The notes: generated by a model from the sequence alone, not told the origin. A stretch of 46,479 nucleotides of DNA from an uncultured Pseudomonadota bacterium (GCA_903875455.1 CAIQWF010000169.1:1-46479), one strand, 5' to 3'. Counted from the stretch's first letter, positions 1 to 8,402 are shown. Program-made: numbers and translations.

Positions 1-140
1 TCAGGTGGCCGAGTTACAAATTCGTGCCGCTCTATTAAATCGTTTCACTTATCTTGGCACACCCATGACAGTTGCTATAGCATAAAACTGTTTTGGGGTT
101 GGGGAGGCTTGGAACAAATTTGATTTGTGCAACAAAGCCC
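1..140 (+). mobile_element. Right end of an IS5-like insertion sequence (truncated by the window edge)
   Basis: The stretch ends at 121-140 in a sequence whose complement reads GGGCTTTGTTGCACAAATCA. This resembles the GGCTTTGTTG terminal inverted repeats known from IS5-family (IS903-like) elements. Upstream of it a transposase-like reading frame stops at 85. Directly beyond it, at 141, a different gene is cut in mid-frame. The left end and the target duplication are outside the window, so the boundary at about 140 is inferred from where the interrupted gene resumes. Confidence 0.55.
2..85 (+). CDS. C-terminal fragment of a probable IS5-family transposase
   Basis: An open frame enters from the left edge and gives 27 residues ending RFTYLGTPMTVAIA before a TAA at 83-85. 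The segment AALLNRFTYLGTP resembles the last residues of IS5-group transposases, which commonly end in an LNRM/LNRF-x-x-LG-x-P pattern. The stop lies about 55 bp inside the proposed inverted repeat, the usual spacing for the transposase stop in this family. Family assignment rests on this short tail and on the repeat, so it is tentative; the catalytic DDE residues are outside the window. Confidence 0.45.
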   Translation, partial: QVAELQIRAALLNRFTYLGTPMTVAIA

Positions 141-233
141 ACACAATTTAAAAGTATTAGCAAGTTCTTGTTTATTCTGATGAAATACCGCAAAAATACT
201 TTCCGGTAAATCAATTTGAAGAGCTACACTCAT
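141..233 (-). pseudogene. 5' part of a UPF0175-type gene interrupted by the insertion sequence
   Basis: On the minus strand an ATG at 233 follows a good AGGAG ribosome site (near 240-246) and encodes 31 codons beginning MSVALQIDLPESIF and continuing through KQELANTFKL. This matches the start of UPF0175 proteins, small antitoxin-like DNA-binding proteins that typically begin with a beta strand, then 'LPE', then a 'xEL...L' helix before an AAxxLYExG segment. Here that next segment is missing: after the 31st codon the frame runs into the inverted repeat of the insertion sequence. The gene starts 55 bp after the hsdM stop on the same strand, so it probably shared that transcript. The remainder should lie on the far side of the element, left of the window. 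Confidence 0.6.
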
Positions 234-288
234 TTAAAACTCCTGAACTATTTTAATTTAAAAAAATAAACTTCGCGGTGGGTAAAAC

Positions 289-1764
289 TTAAACCTCAAT
301 CCCAATCTCACTAAGCTGCCCAAACAAATCCGCCAACGCGCTATTAATCTGCACTTGCCCCGCTTTAATATCCGCCAATAACAGCTCAGTATCATGCTCA
401 ACATCCGTATTCGCCTGCTTCACATACAACTGCACACTCAAATTGCCATTGTTTGCCAACACCTCATCCACCGACATCACTTTGGCAAAATTTGCCACAT
501 CCGCAAACTGCCAATATGCCTCACTAATCCGCTTAATATGCTGCGGCTCTAACCAGGCATTGGTGCGCTCAATCCTAAGCTCCTCTTTCGCATCAATAAA
601 AATAATCTTGCGCTGCCGCTCCACCGGCTTCTGCATCCGACACACCAGCAAACAACTTTCCATACTACTGTTATAAAACAGATTTTTCCCCAAGCCGATA
701 ACAGCATCCACATAATCCTCAGCAATCATTTTGCGGCGAATCTCACCTTCCGCATCCCGAAACAACACGCCATGCGGCCACAACACCACACAACGCCCGC
801 TGACCGGCTTTAAACTCTTCATAATATGCTGCTGAAAGGCATAATCGGCACAACCCTGCGGCGGCGTTCCCCAAATATTGCGCCCAAACGGATCATTCAG
901 CCACTTGTCCCGATTCCACTTTTTCACGCTGTACGGCGGATTGGCCATAATCACATCAAACTGTTTCAGCTTATCGTTTTCCAGCAACTGCGGATTATCT
1001 AAAGTATCGCCCTGCACAATCACAAATTCATCCACGTTGTGCATAAACATATTAATCCGCGCAATCGCCGAGGTAATCAGATTCAACTCTTGCCCGTAAA
1101 GCTTTAAAGTTCGATATTCCTTGCCTTGCTCTTTCAAATGCAACGCGGCACTGAGCAAAATCCCGCCGCTGCCGCAGGTCGGGTCATAAATACTGTCGCT
1201 GCTGTGTGGGTCGGTGATTTGGGTCATTAACTTAACCACCGTGCGATTGGTATAAAATTCGGCTGCGGTATGGCCGCTATCATCAGCAAATTTTTTAATC
1301 AGATATTCATAACCCTCGCCCATAATATCGTGCGGCACATTGGCAACGGTCAGATTCATCTGGCTGAAATGCTCGATTAAATCCAGCATTTTTTCATCAC
1401 TCATCCGGCGTTTATTCGTCCATTGCGCATCACCGAACACATCATGCAACATCTCAAAATTAGCTTTTTCAATGCCGGTTAAAGCCTGTTGCAACGCCGC
1501 GCCGACATTCACGGTCTTTTTGCGAACATCATCCCAATGACAGCCTTCTGGAATCTGAAAACGGTGATTTTCGGCAAATTGCGCATAATCCAAATCGCCA
1601 TTACTTTCGGCTAATGCTTGTTCAAATTCTTCATCCCATAAATCGCTAACCCGTTTAAAAAACAGCAACGGAAAAATATATTGCTTAAAGTCCGCAGCAT
1701 CAATCATGCCGCGCAGAATATTGGCTGCGCCCCACAGGTAATCTTCGAGTTCTTTTTGAGTCAT
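289..1764 (-). CDS. hsdM: Type I restriction-modification system N6-adenine DNA methyltransferase subunit HsdM
   Basis: This 491-residue protein has the full architecture of a HsdM subunit, which transfers methyl from S-adenosylmethionine to adenine in the bipartite target chosen by HsdS. Residues 1-140 form the helical HsdM N-terminal domain. The AdoMet motif DPTCGSGG is at 194-201 and the catalytic NPPY motif at 275-278. The C-terminus (through GIEV) is intact and the length is normal for the family. The start ATG at 1764 lacks a clear ribosome site. No hsdS or hsdR is visible: the next gene on the strand, 55 bp on, is a UPF0175 gene broken by an insertion sequence. The methyltransferase may be an orphan, or its partners may lie beyond the element, separated from their promoter. 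Confidence 0.95.
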   Translation of the reverse strand: MTQKELEDYLWGAANILRGMIDAADFKQYIFPLLFFKRVSDLWDEEFEQALAESNGDLDYAQFAENHRFQIPEGCHWDDVRKKTVNVGAALQQALTGIEKANFEMLHDVFGDAQWTNKRRMSDEKMLDLIEHFSQMNLTVANVPHDIMGEGYEYLIKKFADDSGHTAAEFYTNRTVVKLMTQITDPHSSDSIYDPTCGSGGILLSAALHLKEQGKEYRTLKLYGQELNLITSAIARINMFMHNVDEFVIVQGDTLDNPQLLENDKLKQFDVIMANPPYSVKKWNRDKWLNDPFGRNIWGTPPQGCADYAFQQHIMKSLKPVSGRCVVLWPHGVLFRDAEGEIRRKMIAEDYVDAVIGLGKNLFYNSSMESCLLVCRMQKPVERQRKIIFIDAKEELRIERTNAWLEPQHIKRISEAYWQFADVANFAKVMSVDEVLANNGNLSVQLYVKQANTDVEHDTELLLADIKAGQVQINSALADLFGQLSEIGIEV

Positions 1765-1877
1765 TTGTGTTGTGAGTATCGATTAATCCTAATTTAATAT
1801 GATAACCGGAAAGAGTGACAAATCCTTATTATCAAGAGTATTATGCAAAAAACTCTTTTACTGTGTTAGGGATTGTT

Positions 1878-3326
1878 ATGGCCAAAACCTCCGTCAAATG
1901 TAAATATTTTCCCTCGTTGCCGGCTCGTTGGCATTGCGGGCACTGCAAGGTTGACATGGCCAACGAATGTGCCAAGGAAGCACCACACGCACCAGATAAA
2001 AAAATCTGTCCCATCTGTTTTTCTCAGCTCGAGTCACTTGGCATTTCCAACAGTATCAGGCCATTTTGGGAAAGAATCCCCAAGTTTTTCGCCTACCCTG
2101 CCCAAAAAGGCACTCTGCTTTATCTGGCGACTTTGAGTTTATTGATGCTGAGTTCTGTTTTTATCCCCCTGCTAAGCATTATTCTGGTTATTGCCGCCAG
2201 CTTTGCCGTGATAAGGTTCGCCTATAAATGTTTAAACCATGCCGCCCAAGGCAATATAGTGCCGCCTGAGTCCAGCGTGCTGAAAAGTGACGAAGGACAA
2301 TATCCCTATATTGTTTTCAAACAGTTCTGCATCTTTATGTTTACTTTTTTGGCCATAATCATGGGGTTTGGGGCTGGAAAACTAGTAGGGATACTGGTAG
2401 CGTTTTTCTCGTTACTAAGCTTGCCTGCCATGATTATGAATCTGGCCATGACCGGCAATTTTTTTGATGCCATCAATCCAATGCGAGCCATTAACATCAT
2501 GACAACGATGGGAAAATCCTATCTGATTCTTTATGTATTTCTGTTAATGGTTTATGGCGGTAGTCAATTAATAAAATACTGGGCTGCCAATATTATTACT
2601 CCGGCGATTTTGTTTCCCTCGTTATTTTTTATCAACTCTTATTTCTCCATTGTTATTTTCAGTATGATGGGTTATGCACTTTATCAGTTTCATGAAAAAT
2701 TGGGGATTGATTGGGTAGTAGAGGTCAATCTGGAAGCCGAAGGCATTGATGTAAAAGCGTCTGGCATTAACAGTGATCCTTTTTTAAACGAAATTCAGAT
2801 TCTGTTGGCCGAAGGTTTAATGGATGAAGCCATTAAACGCTTGGGCACTCAGCTTAAGGCCATGAGCCAGTCTCTGGTTTATCATGACAAATATCATTAT
2901 CTGCTCAAGCTTGCCAATGCCAAGGAAAGGATGGCCGAACATACCAGTGAATATATGCGAGTGCTGCTGAACCAGCCTAAAGTCAACAAGGGAAAGTTGG
3001 TTGATGTTTATGCAGATTGTTTGAAAATCAATCCTGACTATTTTTACCCTGATGCCAGAGTCACAGTAGATTTGGCCAAAACCGCACAAGAGTTGTTTAA
3101 ATATAACGATGCTTTGCTGTTGCTCAACAAATTTGGCCAGAACTACCCCAACAGTGAACAGATGCCCTATGCCTATTTTATCGCGGCACAGTTGCTGGTC
3201 GATCATAAACAGGATGAAGCTCAGGCTAAAAAGATATTGCAGGGATTGTTGAAAAAATATCCAGGGCATGAACTCACAGAGCCGATGCAAAAATATCTAG
3301 CTGTGCTGGAAAACCTAAAAACCTAG
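1878..3326 (+). CDS. Membrane protein with N-terminal zinc-finger-like domain and C-terminal TPR-like repeats
   Basis: I do not recognise a named gene. Starting at the ATG at 1878 (AGGGA five bases upstream) it has 482 residues. A GTG at 1815 would add 21 residues but has a poorly placed ribosome site. Residues 8-47 carry a cysteine/histidine cluster (C8, C20, H22, C23, C31, H37, C44, C47) like a B-box or treble-clef zinc finger. Four to six hydrophobic helices follow (about residues 75-270), including a GxGxGKLVG stretch, resembling DUF4013-type membrane domains. The last 180 residues are soluble helical pairs with TPR character (GLMDEAIKRL, YNDALLLLNKFGQNYP, DEAQAKKILQGLLKKYP). Its stop overlaps by 12 bp the end of the rhomboid gene on the other strand, which also has a helical-repeat tail. 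A membrane-bound assembly or quality-control role would be guesswork. Confidence 0.75.
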   Translation: MAKTSVKCKYFPSLPARWHCGHCKVDMANECAKEAPHAPDKKICPICFSQLESLGISNSIRPFWERIPKFFAYPAQKGTLLYLATLSLLMLSSVFIPLLSIILVIAASFAVIRFAYKCLNHAAQGNIVPPESSVLKSDEGQYPYIVFKQFCIFMFTFLAIIMGFGAGKLVGILVAFFSLLSLPAMIMNLAMTGNFFDAINPMRAINIMTTMGKSYLILYVFLLMVYGGSQLIKYWAANIITPAILFPSLFFINSYFSIVIFSMMGYALYQFHEKLGIDWVVEVNLEAEGIDVKASGINSDPFLNEIQILLAEGLMDEAIKRLGTQLKAMSQSLVYHDKYHYLLKLANAKERMAEHTSEYMRVLLNQPKVNKGKLVDVYADCLKINPDYFYPDARVTVDLAKTAQELFKYNDALLLLNKFGQNYPNSEQMPYAYFIAAQLLVDHKQDEAQAKKILQGLLKKYPGHELTEPMQKYLAVLENLKT

Positions 3327-4811
3327 TTTGTTTATGTTATCCAGCAAGTTTTGGGCGTCTTTTCCGAGTGTGTCCGGGTAGTTTTTTACCAGAAAATTCA
3401 GATATTTGGTGTGCTTTTCCATGTTGCCAACCCGTTTCCAGGCGATGGTCAACATCCACAAAGCCTGTTCCATTCCTTCAGTTTTGGTTGAGTTTTGCAA
3501 CAGGTTTTTGATAATACTTTCGGCTTCAGTTAAATAATTATTTTTGCTAAAGACAGACGATAACCTGATTAACGCTGCTGTGGATATCTCTTTGAGAGCG
3601 AAGGATTTAGTGAAATCCTTAAAAATCGATAAAACATCCTGGATATCCAACTTGTCGGCAGAAGAAAATATTTTATTGACTACTTTCGGATATTCTTCTG
3701 CTTGCGGCGTATATTTCATGGCTTTGTAGTATTGCAGCAAAATAGCCATATCTTCAGGACAAGTTGCACAAAGACCGGCAAAAACTCTTTGCGCCTGAGG
3801 AATTTTTAACTCACGCAATAAACTCATGCCTTGCTCATAATCGCGCTTTTTTTCTTCTTGATGTTGCGATTCATCCAGATATTCAGTGTTAATCTGCTCA
3901 ACAAAGTATTTTTTTATCGTGAATGAGATAATTCCGCCAGTTAATAACCCCCCTACATGCGCCATGTAGGCGACGTTGCTGCCCTCGGTAAAAGCTAACT
4001 GATAAATTTCATTCAGTACCCATAACGGCAGCATAATTAAGGCGGGGGCCTTAATGTAATCAAAATAAAATAGGATGTAATAGAAAAAACGGATTTTTCT
4101 TAAACCAAAGACTCCTGCATACATCCCCATTAAGCCAGCAATTGCTCCAGATGCGCCAACCAGAGTGGTCTCGCTGCTGGCATAAATCAACCAATATAAG
4201 CTAACCGCGCCTAATCCGGCAATTAAATAGCAGGCGAGATAAAGCAGGCTGCCCAAGGCTGTTTCCAGCGTTACGCCAATTAAAAACAGAAAAATCATGT
4301 TGCCGATTAAATGATCATATCCGCCATGCAAAAACATGTGGCTAATAAACGTGATGGCTTTATGTTGACTGGGAGTAAATCCGTAACGGGAACTGCTATT
4401 TTGCTGAAATAACGTCTCAAATTTTCCGCGTTCGCTTTTCCACTGCGAATAAGCCTGTTCTTGTTCCGTAATAATTTGATTTTGGTGTAGCTTTTTCATA
4501 AAACTCTGATCATTTTCCATTGCCATCAGGACATAAACCAGCGTATTTTTTTTTAAGGATTTATTTTTGATGGATTTTGCCAATTCCTGATTGCTGATGT
4601 CATCCGCAATATTTGCTTTTATTTCTAAATAGCGTGGCAGTTCTGTTTTTGGTAGGGCACTATTGATGTAATAATCGAATGCGGTTTGAAAAACTTTTTC
4701 GTTATGGGATTGGGTCCAGACCAATATTATTGTATTGATAATAATCAATAAGAATGTAATAACCGGAGGCTTGCGCCAATCAATGGATTTTTCTAAAGGA
4801 ATAATGAGCAT
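3315..4811 (-). CDS. Rhomboid-family intramembrane serine protease with C-terminal helical repeats
   Basis: Rhomboids (peptidase family S54) cleave transmembrane helices within the bilayer. The hallmarks are present: a histidine-rich helix HMFLHGGYDHLIGNM (residues 158-172), the catalytic serine in GASG (S221), and the catalytic histidine in AYMAHVGG (H285). Six or more membrane helices span about 15-310. A 110-residue soluble insert separates TM1 from the rest, and a TPR-like tail (about 330-498) follows the membrane core, making the protein (498 aa) much longer than a minimal rhomboid. I chose ATG 4811 (MLIIPLEKSIDW); the upstream TTG at 4871 would put 20 unlikely residues in front of TM1. 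No strong ribosome site is visible. The 3' end overlaps the convergent zinc-finger/TPR gene by 12 bp. Substrates are unknown. Confidence 0.9.
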   Translation of the reverse strand: MLIIPLEKSIDWRKPPVITFLLIIINTIILVWTQSHNEKVFQTAFDYYINSALPKTELPRYLEIKANIADDISNQELAKSIKNKSLKKNTLVYVLMAMENDQSFMKKLHQNQIITEQEQAYSQWKSERGKFETLFQQNSSSRYGFTPSQHKAITFISHMFLHGGYDHLIGNMIFLFLIGVTLETALGSLLYLACYLIAGLGAVSLYWLIYASSETTLVGASGAIAGLMGMYAGVFGLRKIRFFYYILFYFDYIKAPALIMLPLWVLNEIYQLAFTEGSNVAYMAHVGGLLTGGIISFTIKKYFVEQINTEYLDESQHQEEKKRDYEQGMSLLRELKIPQAQRVFAGLCATCPEDMAILLQYYKAMKYTPQAEEYPKVVNKIFSSADKLDIQDVLSIFKDFTKSFALKEISTAALIRLSSVFSKNNYLTEAESIIKNLLQNSTKTEGMEQALWMLTIAWKRVGNMEKHTKYLNFLVKNYPDTLGKDAQNLLDNINKLGF

Positions 4812-4942
4812 GATATTTTTGGGAGGCAGGAAAGGAGGATGAGTAATTAAAAGACATTTTAAACTATCCAAATAATCAGGCCACGCTTACATCATTTTGT
4901 ATAAAGGCGGGGGCAATAAACTTAGCTGAACGCTATTAGCAA

Positions 4943-4978
4943 TAAAAAAGCCCGCAACCGTTGCCAGCTGCGGGCTTT
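4943..4978 (-). terminator. Rho-independent terminator after tRNA-Arg
   Basis: An 8-bp stem (AGCCCGCA at 4949-4956 paired with TGCGGGCT at 4969-4976) is followed on the minus strand by a run of six T residues. It lies about 35 bp past the tRNA 3' end and closes the regBA/tRNA transcription unit. The stretch from here to the rhomboid gene carries nothing else I can support. Confidence 0.85.
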
Positions 4979-5011
4979 GCAAACGTCTCTGGACGTTGTT
5001 GGATTTCTGTT

Positions 5012-5087
5012 TGGCGTCCCCGACAGGAGTTGAACCTGTGACCTACCCCTTAGGAGGGGGTCGCGCTATCCTCTGTGCCACGGGGAC
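5012..5087 (-). tRNA. tRNA-Arg, anticodon CCU (reads AGG)
   Basis: A 76-nt cloverleaf can be folded on the minus strand. The acceptor stem is GTCCCCG (complement of 5081-5087) with CGGGGAC (complement of 5016-5022), followed by discriminator G and an encoded CCA (complement of 5012-5014). The anticodon stem ACCCC/GGGGT encloses loop CTCCTAA with anticodon CCT, and the T arm has loop GTTCAACTC. It matches the argW type of tRNA-Arg(CCU). It begins only 24 bp after the regA stop, with a terminator behind it and no obvious promoter in the gap, so it is probably co-transcribed with regBA and processed from that RNA. Confidence 0.95.
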
Positions 5088-5111
5088 TTGTTTAATATTT
5101 ATTATAACAAA

Positions 5112-5654
5112 TTATTCTTTAACGGGGCGCTTATCGAGTTTACGCTGCAAAGTACGACGGTGCATATTTAAGGCTCTGGCGGCGGCAGAAATATTGCCAT
5201 CATGCTGCATTAACACAGTTTGCAGATGCTCCCACTCTAATCTTTTCACTGACAATGGTGTTTCATTAATAGCAACTGAAGCATCACCTTCGTTTTTATA
5301 CAGTGCGCTGACAATTTCATCGGCATTTGCAGGCTTGGTCAAATAATGAATTGCCCCCAGTTTAATTGCTTCTACGGCTGTGGCGATACTGGCAAAACCG
5401 GTCAACATCACAATCCGGGTGTTGCCGTCTAACGAAATCAGTTTTTTCACCAATTCCAACCCCGAATCATGACCAATCCGTAAATCAATCACTGCATATT
5501 CCGGTTCGGTTTGTTCCGCTAAAGCAATTCCTGTTTTCACGTCGTTGGCAACACTCACCTGAAAATTGCGTTTTTCCAAAGCCGGCTTTAACACCTTGCA
5601 AAAAGTCACATCATCATCAACTAACAGCAATTGCGGGCTATCTGGTGTAATCAC
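5112..5654 (-). CDS. regA: RegA/PrrA/ActR-type redox response regulator
   Basis: This 180-residue DNA-binding response regulator is the partner of the RegB kinase encoded just upstream (2-nt gap). The receiver domain (about 8-120) has the acidic cluster DDD at 13-15, the phosphoacceptor D57 in the RegA-typical AVIDLRIGHDSGLEL, and the conserved K of YLTKPA. The C-terminal Fis-type helix-turn-helix (about 135-175) contains NISAAARALNMHRRTLQRKL, nearly the invariant RegA/PrrA/ActR recognition helix. In other proteobacteria RegA controls respiration, carbon fixation and other redox-balancing genes when quinones or cysteines report electron status. The linker lacks a long proline run. Confidence 0.93.
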   Translation of the reverse strand: MITPDSPQLLLVDDDVTFCKVLKPALEKRNFQVSVANDVKTGIALAEQTEPEYAVIDLRIGHDSGLELVKKLISLDGNTRIVMLTGFASIATAVEAIKLGAIHYLTKPANADEIVSALYKNEGDASVAINETPLSVKRLEWEHLQTVLMQHDGNISAAARALNMHRRTLQRKLDKRPVKE

Positions 5655-5656
5655 GA

Positions 5657-7003
5657 TTATCTCTCTTCTGTATTTATCAACGGCAATATTATTTCGATAC
5701 AGGCCCCGCCTGTATCCATGTTGCGAAAGGTTATCTTTCCGCCTAACCGGTTAATAGTGGTATAGGCTAAAAACAAGCCGACCCCCAAGCCCTTTTTATC
5801 GCTGACTACAGGTTCTTTTCCGGCAAAATTAAGCAGTGCAGGCGGTAATCCCGGTCCAAAATCACGAACTTTCAGCACCACAAAATACCCGTCCCAATAG
5901 GCATGTAACTCTACTCCCTTATCTGGAGGACTTGCTTCAACCGCGTTATTAAGAATATTAATAATTGAATGGGTTAAAGTTCGTTCAGCAATAATTTCTG
6001 ATTTGATATATACACTGGGAGTCACAATTAGCGATAATTTTGCGCCCGGTTTGTGAGTGCGCCATTGCATTAATACTTCGTCAATATAGTCAACCAGATT
6101 CATCGGGTGACCGGATTCGGCACGCAGTTGGCCGCCGGATGCTGACATTAGCGATAATGCTTGTTTGCAGCGCAATATTTGCTGCTCGATGATAGTCAGT
6201 TTTTCTTGCAAATCAGGATAGCGGTATTCTGGAAAATCCTGTTGCAGCTCGTGGACTAAAATCGCCATCGTACCTAAGGGAGTGCCCATATCATGCGCCG
6301 CACTCGCGGCCAAAGTACCAAGGGAAATCGCTCTTTCATCCCGCAACGCCGATTCTCTGGCATCAGCCAGATGCCGCTCTCTATCGCGTAATGATTTGGA
6401 TAGCTCGACCACAAAATAGGCCACCAATCCGGCACTGAATACAAAGCCAAACCACATCCCAAAAATGTGCAGATTAAAATAATGTCTATCGCTCATCAGA
6501 TGCAACTGATGTTTTATTTCAGGACTAATCATGGTCGGATCTGTCATATGCGGCTCTATGACAGGCAACGGCACATTGTGTGCGACTAAAATCGTATAGG
6601 CGGAACAGGTTAAAATCACCATATACCAGGCATACGATTGCGGCAGCATAATCCCTGTGACAATCAGCGGTAGCAAAAATACCCAGATAATCGGGTTGGA
6701 GGCGCCGCCGGTCAAGTACAGCAAGGTAGAAAGGGATATCACATCCACAATAAGCTGGGAGAAAATTTCTATTTCCGTTACCGGCTCCTCCGTTTGCAAG
6801 CGCATCCAAGTATACATGTTTACCGCTGCAATCGAACAAATCACTAGCCAGAGCTGTTGTTCGGGTAAGGTAATTCCCAGTCCGTTGGACGCTAAAAAAA
6901 TAACCAGAGCTTCGCCGCCCATCATCAGATTTCTGAGAATAAACAGCCATTCCAGATTGTCGCGGGTGGAGATTTGCGGTTTATACAGTGATTGGGAACT
7001 CAT
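5657..7003 (-). CDS. regB: RegB/PrrB/ActS-type redox-sensing histidine kinase
   Basis: This membrane sensor kinase (448 aa from ATG 7003; a TTG 12 codons upstream falls inside a hairpin and is less likely) has six hydrophobic helices. Numbering from the upstream TTG, the quinone-binding heptad typical of RegB appears as GGASNPI at 111-117. The phosphorylated histidine is H249 in SAAHDMGTPLG. The redox-active cysteine expected about 40 residues later is present as C291 in ILRCKQAL. The HATPase domain with GPGLPP and GVGLFLAY closes the protein. These residues indicate real RegB-type redox sensing rather than a generic kinase. It follows aceF on the same strand and is coupled tightly to regA, suggesting that pyruvate dehydrogenase and redox sensing share a transcript. 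Confidence 0.93.
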   Translation of the reverse strand: MSSQSLYKPQISTRDNLEWLFILRNLMMGGEALVIFLASNGLGITLPEQQLWLVICSIAAVNMYTWMRLQTEEPVTEIEIFSQLIVDVISLSTLLYLTGGASNPIIWVFLLPLIVTGIMLPQSYAWYMVILTCSAYTILVAHNVPLPVIEPHMTDPTMISPEIKHQLHLMSDRHYFNLHIFGMWFGFVFSAGLVAYFVVELSKSLRDRERHLADARESALRDERAISLGTLAASAAHDMGTPLGTMAILVHELQQDFPEYRYPDLQEKLTIIEQQILRCKQALSLMSASGGQLRAESGHPMNLVDYIDEVLMQWRTHKPGAKLSLIVTPSVYIKSEIIAERTLTHSIINILNNAVEASPPDKGVELHAYWDGYFVVLKVRDFGPGLPPALLNFAGKEPVVSDKKGLGVGLFLAYTTINRLGGKITFRNMDTGGACIEIILPLINTEER

Positions 7004-7028
7004 AAGCGTGAGAAAAGAGGCGGAAAAT

Positions 7029-7056
7029 TTGGAGTACAAAAGCGTTTGTACTCCAA
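7029..7056 (-). promoter_or_regulatory. Perfect 12-bp hairpin between aceF and regB
   Basis: TTGGAGTACAAA at 7029-7040 is exactly complementary to TTTGTACTCCAA at 7045-7056, with a 4-nt loop. On the minus strand the stem is followed by ATTTTCC, which is too short a T-run for a strong terminator. It sits 9 bp after the aceF stop and about 25 bp before the regB start. It could be an attenuator or leaky terminator that lowers regBA relative to aceEF, or a stabilising 3' end left after RNA processing. Confidence 0.6.
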
Positions 7057-7065
7057 GCAGTTCTG

Positions 7066-8388
7066 TTAAAGTAACAATCGGCGCACATCATTAAGATAGG
7101 CGCACAATGTTGCCATAAACCGGGCACCTTCTGCGCCATCAATCACGCGATGGTCATAAGTTAAGTCCAGCGGCAACATCAAACGCGGAATAAAAGCGTT
7201 GCCATCCCACACCGGTTTCATAGCAGAGCGGGTCACGCCTAAAATGGCCACTTCCGGTGCGTTGACAATCGGAGTAAATGCGGTGCCGCCAATACCGCCG
7301 AGGCTGGAAATGGTCATACAGCCGCCTTGCATATCGGCTGGAGTTAATTCGCCCTTGCGGGCCTTGGCGCTTTTTTCACCTAGTTCTACCGCTAATTCTT
7401 GCAGACCTTTTTTATCAACATCACGAATCACCGGCACCACCAAACCGTTTGGTGTGTCCACGGCAATACCGATATGGAAAAACTTTTTCAAAATCAGACT
7501 GTCACCATTGGGCGATAACGAGCTGTTAAAAGTCGGGAATTTTTGCATGGTGGCAACCAAGGCTTTCATAATGAACAGCAAGCCGGTCAGTTTTACCTCG
7601 TTGCCTTTTTCACCATTCAATGCCACGCGGAATGCTTCCATTTCGGTAATATCCACTTCATCGTGATAAGTCACCATCGGCAAATTCAACCACACCCGGC
7701 TTAAATGCTGACCGGTCAAACGTTTGATTTTGCTTAAGGCAATCTCTTCGACAGCACCGAATTTGGAAAAATCCACAGCGGGAATCGGTTGAATGCCCGA
7801 ACCGCCACCTGCATTTGCTACAGGTGCAGTTTGGGTTTGTGCGGTAGCGACAATTTGTTTGACATGATTTTTTACATCTTCTTTGGTAATTCGTCCTTTG
7901 CGCCCGCTACCAACGTTTACGGTATTGATATCAACGCCTAATTCTCTGGCGTAACGACGAATTGCCGGACTGGCGTGGGCAATAATTCCTTCTGCCGATG
8001 ATTCAACTTCTACTACAGGTGGGGAAACTGTCTGTGCGACTGGAGCAGCTTGCACGGCGGGTTTTTCAGACTCAGGCTCCGGCACAACGACCTTAGGTTG
8101 TTCAGCAACTGTTTCAGCAGGGGCCGTTGCAGCAGGGACAGCTTGACCCGCTGCGGCTAAAGTAGCAATCAACGTTCCTTCGGAAACTTTATCGCCCACT
8201 TTCACATGCACGGTTTGCACTAGCCCCGCTGCTGGAGAAGGCAAATCCATGCTGGCTTTATCACTTTCCATTACCGCGAGAGATTGTTCCAGCTCAATGG
8301 TATCGCCTGCCTTAATCAGCAGTTCAATTATTTCAACATCGGCAATTCCGCCAATATCAGGGACTTTAATTTCAATGGAAGAAGTCAT
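7066..8388 (-). CDS. aceF: Pyruvate dehydrogenase E2, dihydrolipoamide acetyltransferase
   Basis: E2 moves the acetyl group from the lipoyl arm to coenzyme A and forms the core of the pyruvate dehydrogenase complex. The 440-residue protein from ATG 8388 (AGGA six bases upstream) has one lipoyl domain (about 4-78, lipoylated K44 in ESDKASM), an Ala/Pro/Val-rich linker, and a peripheral subunit-binding domain (ASPAIRRYARELGVDINTV...KEDV). The catalytic acetyltransferase domain ends with the active-site signature DHRVIDG (H413, D417). E. coli AceF has three lipoyl domains; a single one is common elsewhere. An upstream in-frame start at 8415 would overlap aceE and is rejected. No lpd (E3) follows, so E3 must be encoded elsewhere. 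Confidence 0.97.
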   Translation of the reverse strand: MTSSIEIKVPDIGGIADVEIIELLIKAGDTIELEQSLAVMESDKASMDLPSPAAGLVQTVHVKVGDKVSEGTLIATLAAAGQAVPAATAPAETVAEQPKVVVPEPESEKPAVQAAPVAQTVSPPVVEVESSAEGIIAHASPAIRRYARELGVDINTVNVGSGRKGRITKEDVKNHVKQIVATAQTQTAPVANAGGGSGIQPIPAVDFSKFGAVEEIALSKIKRLTGQHLSRVWLNLPMVTYHDEVDITEMEAFRVALNGEKGNEVKLTGLLFIMKALVATMQKFPTFNSSLSPNGDSLILKKFFHIGIAVDTPNGLVVPVIRDVDKKGLQELAVELGEKSAKARKGELTPADMQGGCMTISSLGGIGGTAFTPIVNAPEVAILGVTRSAMKPVWDGNAFIPRLMLPLDLTYDHRVIDGAEGARFMATLCAYLNDVRRLLL

Positions 8389-8402
8389 GTTTATCCTGTT
8401 GT

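Noticed and set aside
2817-3290. A 157-codon minus-strand open frame
   Set aside because: It is antisense to the TPR end of the zinc-finger/membrane protein and has no known motif or ribosome site.
5012-5087. tRNA gene as an integration site of an island
   Set aside because: No integrase, no repeated tRNA 3' end and no change of gene content beside it were seen.
7278-7529. Short plus-strand frames inside aceF and aceE
   Set aside because: They are antisense shadows of well-conserved pyruvate dehydrogenase genes.
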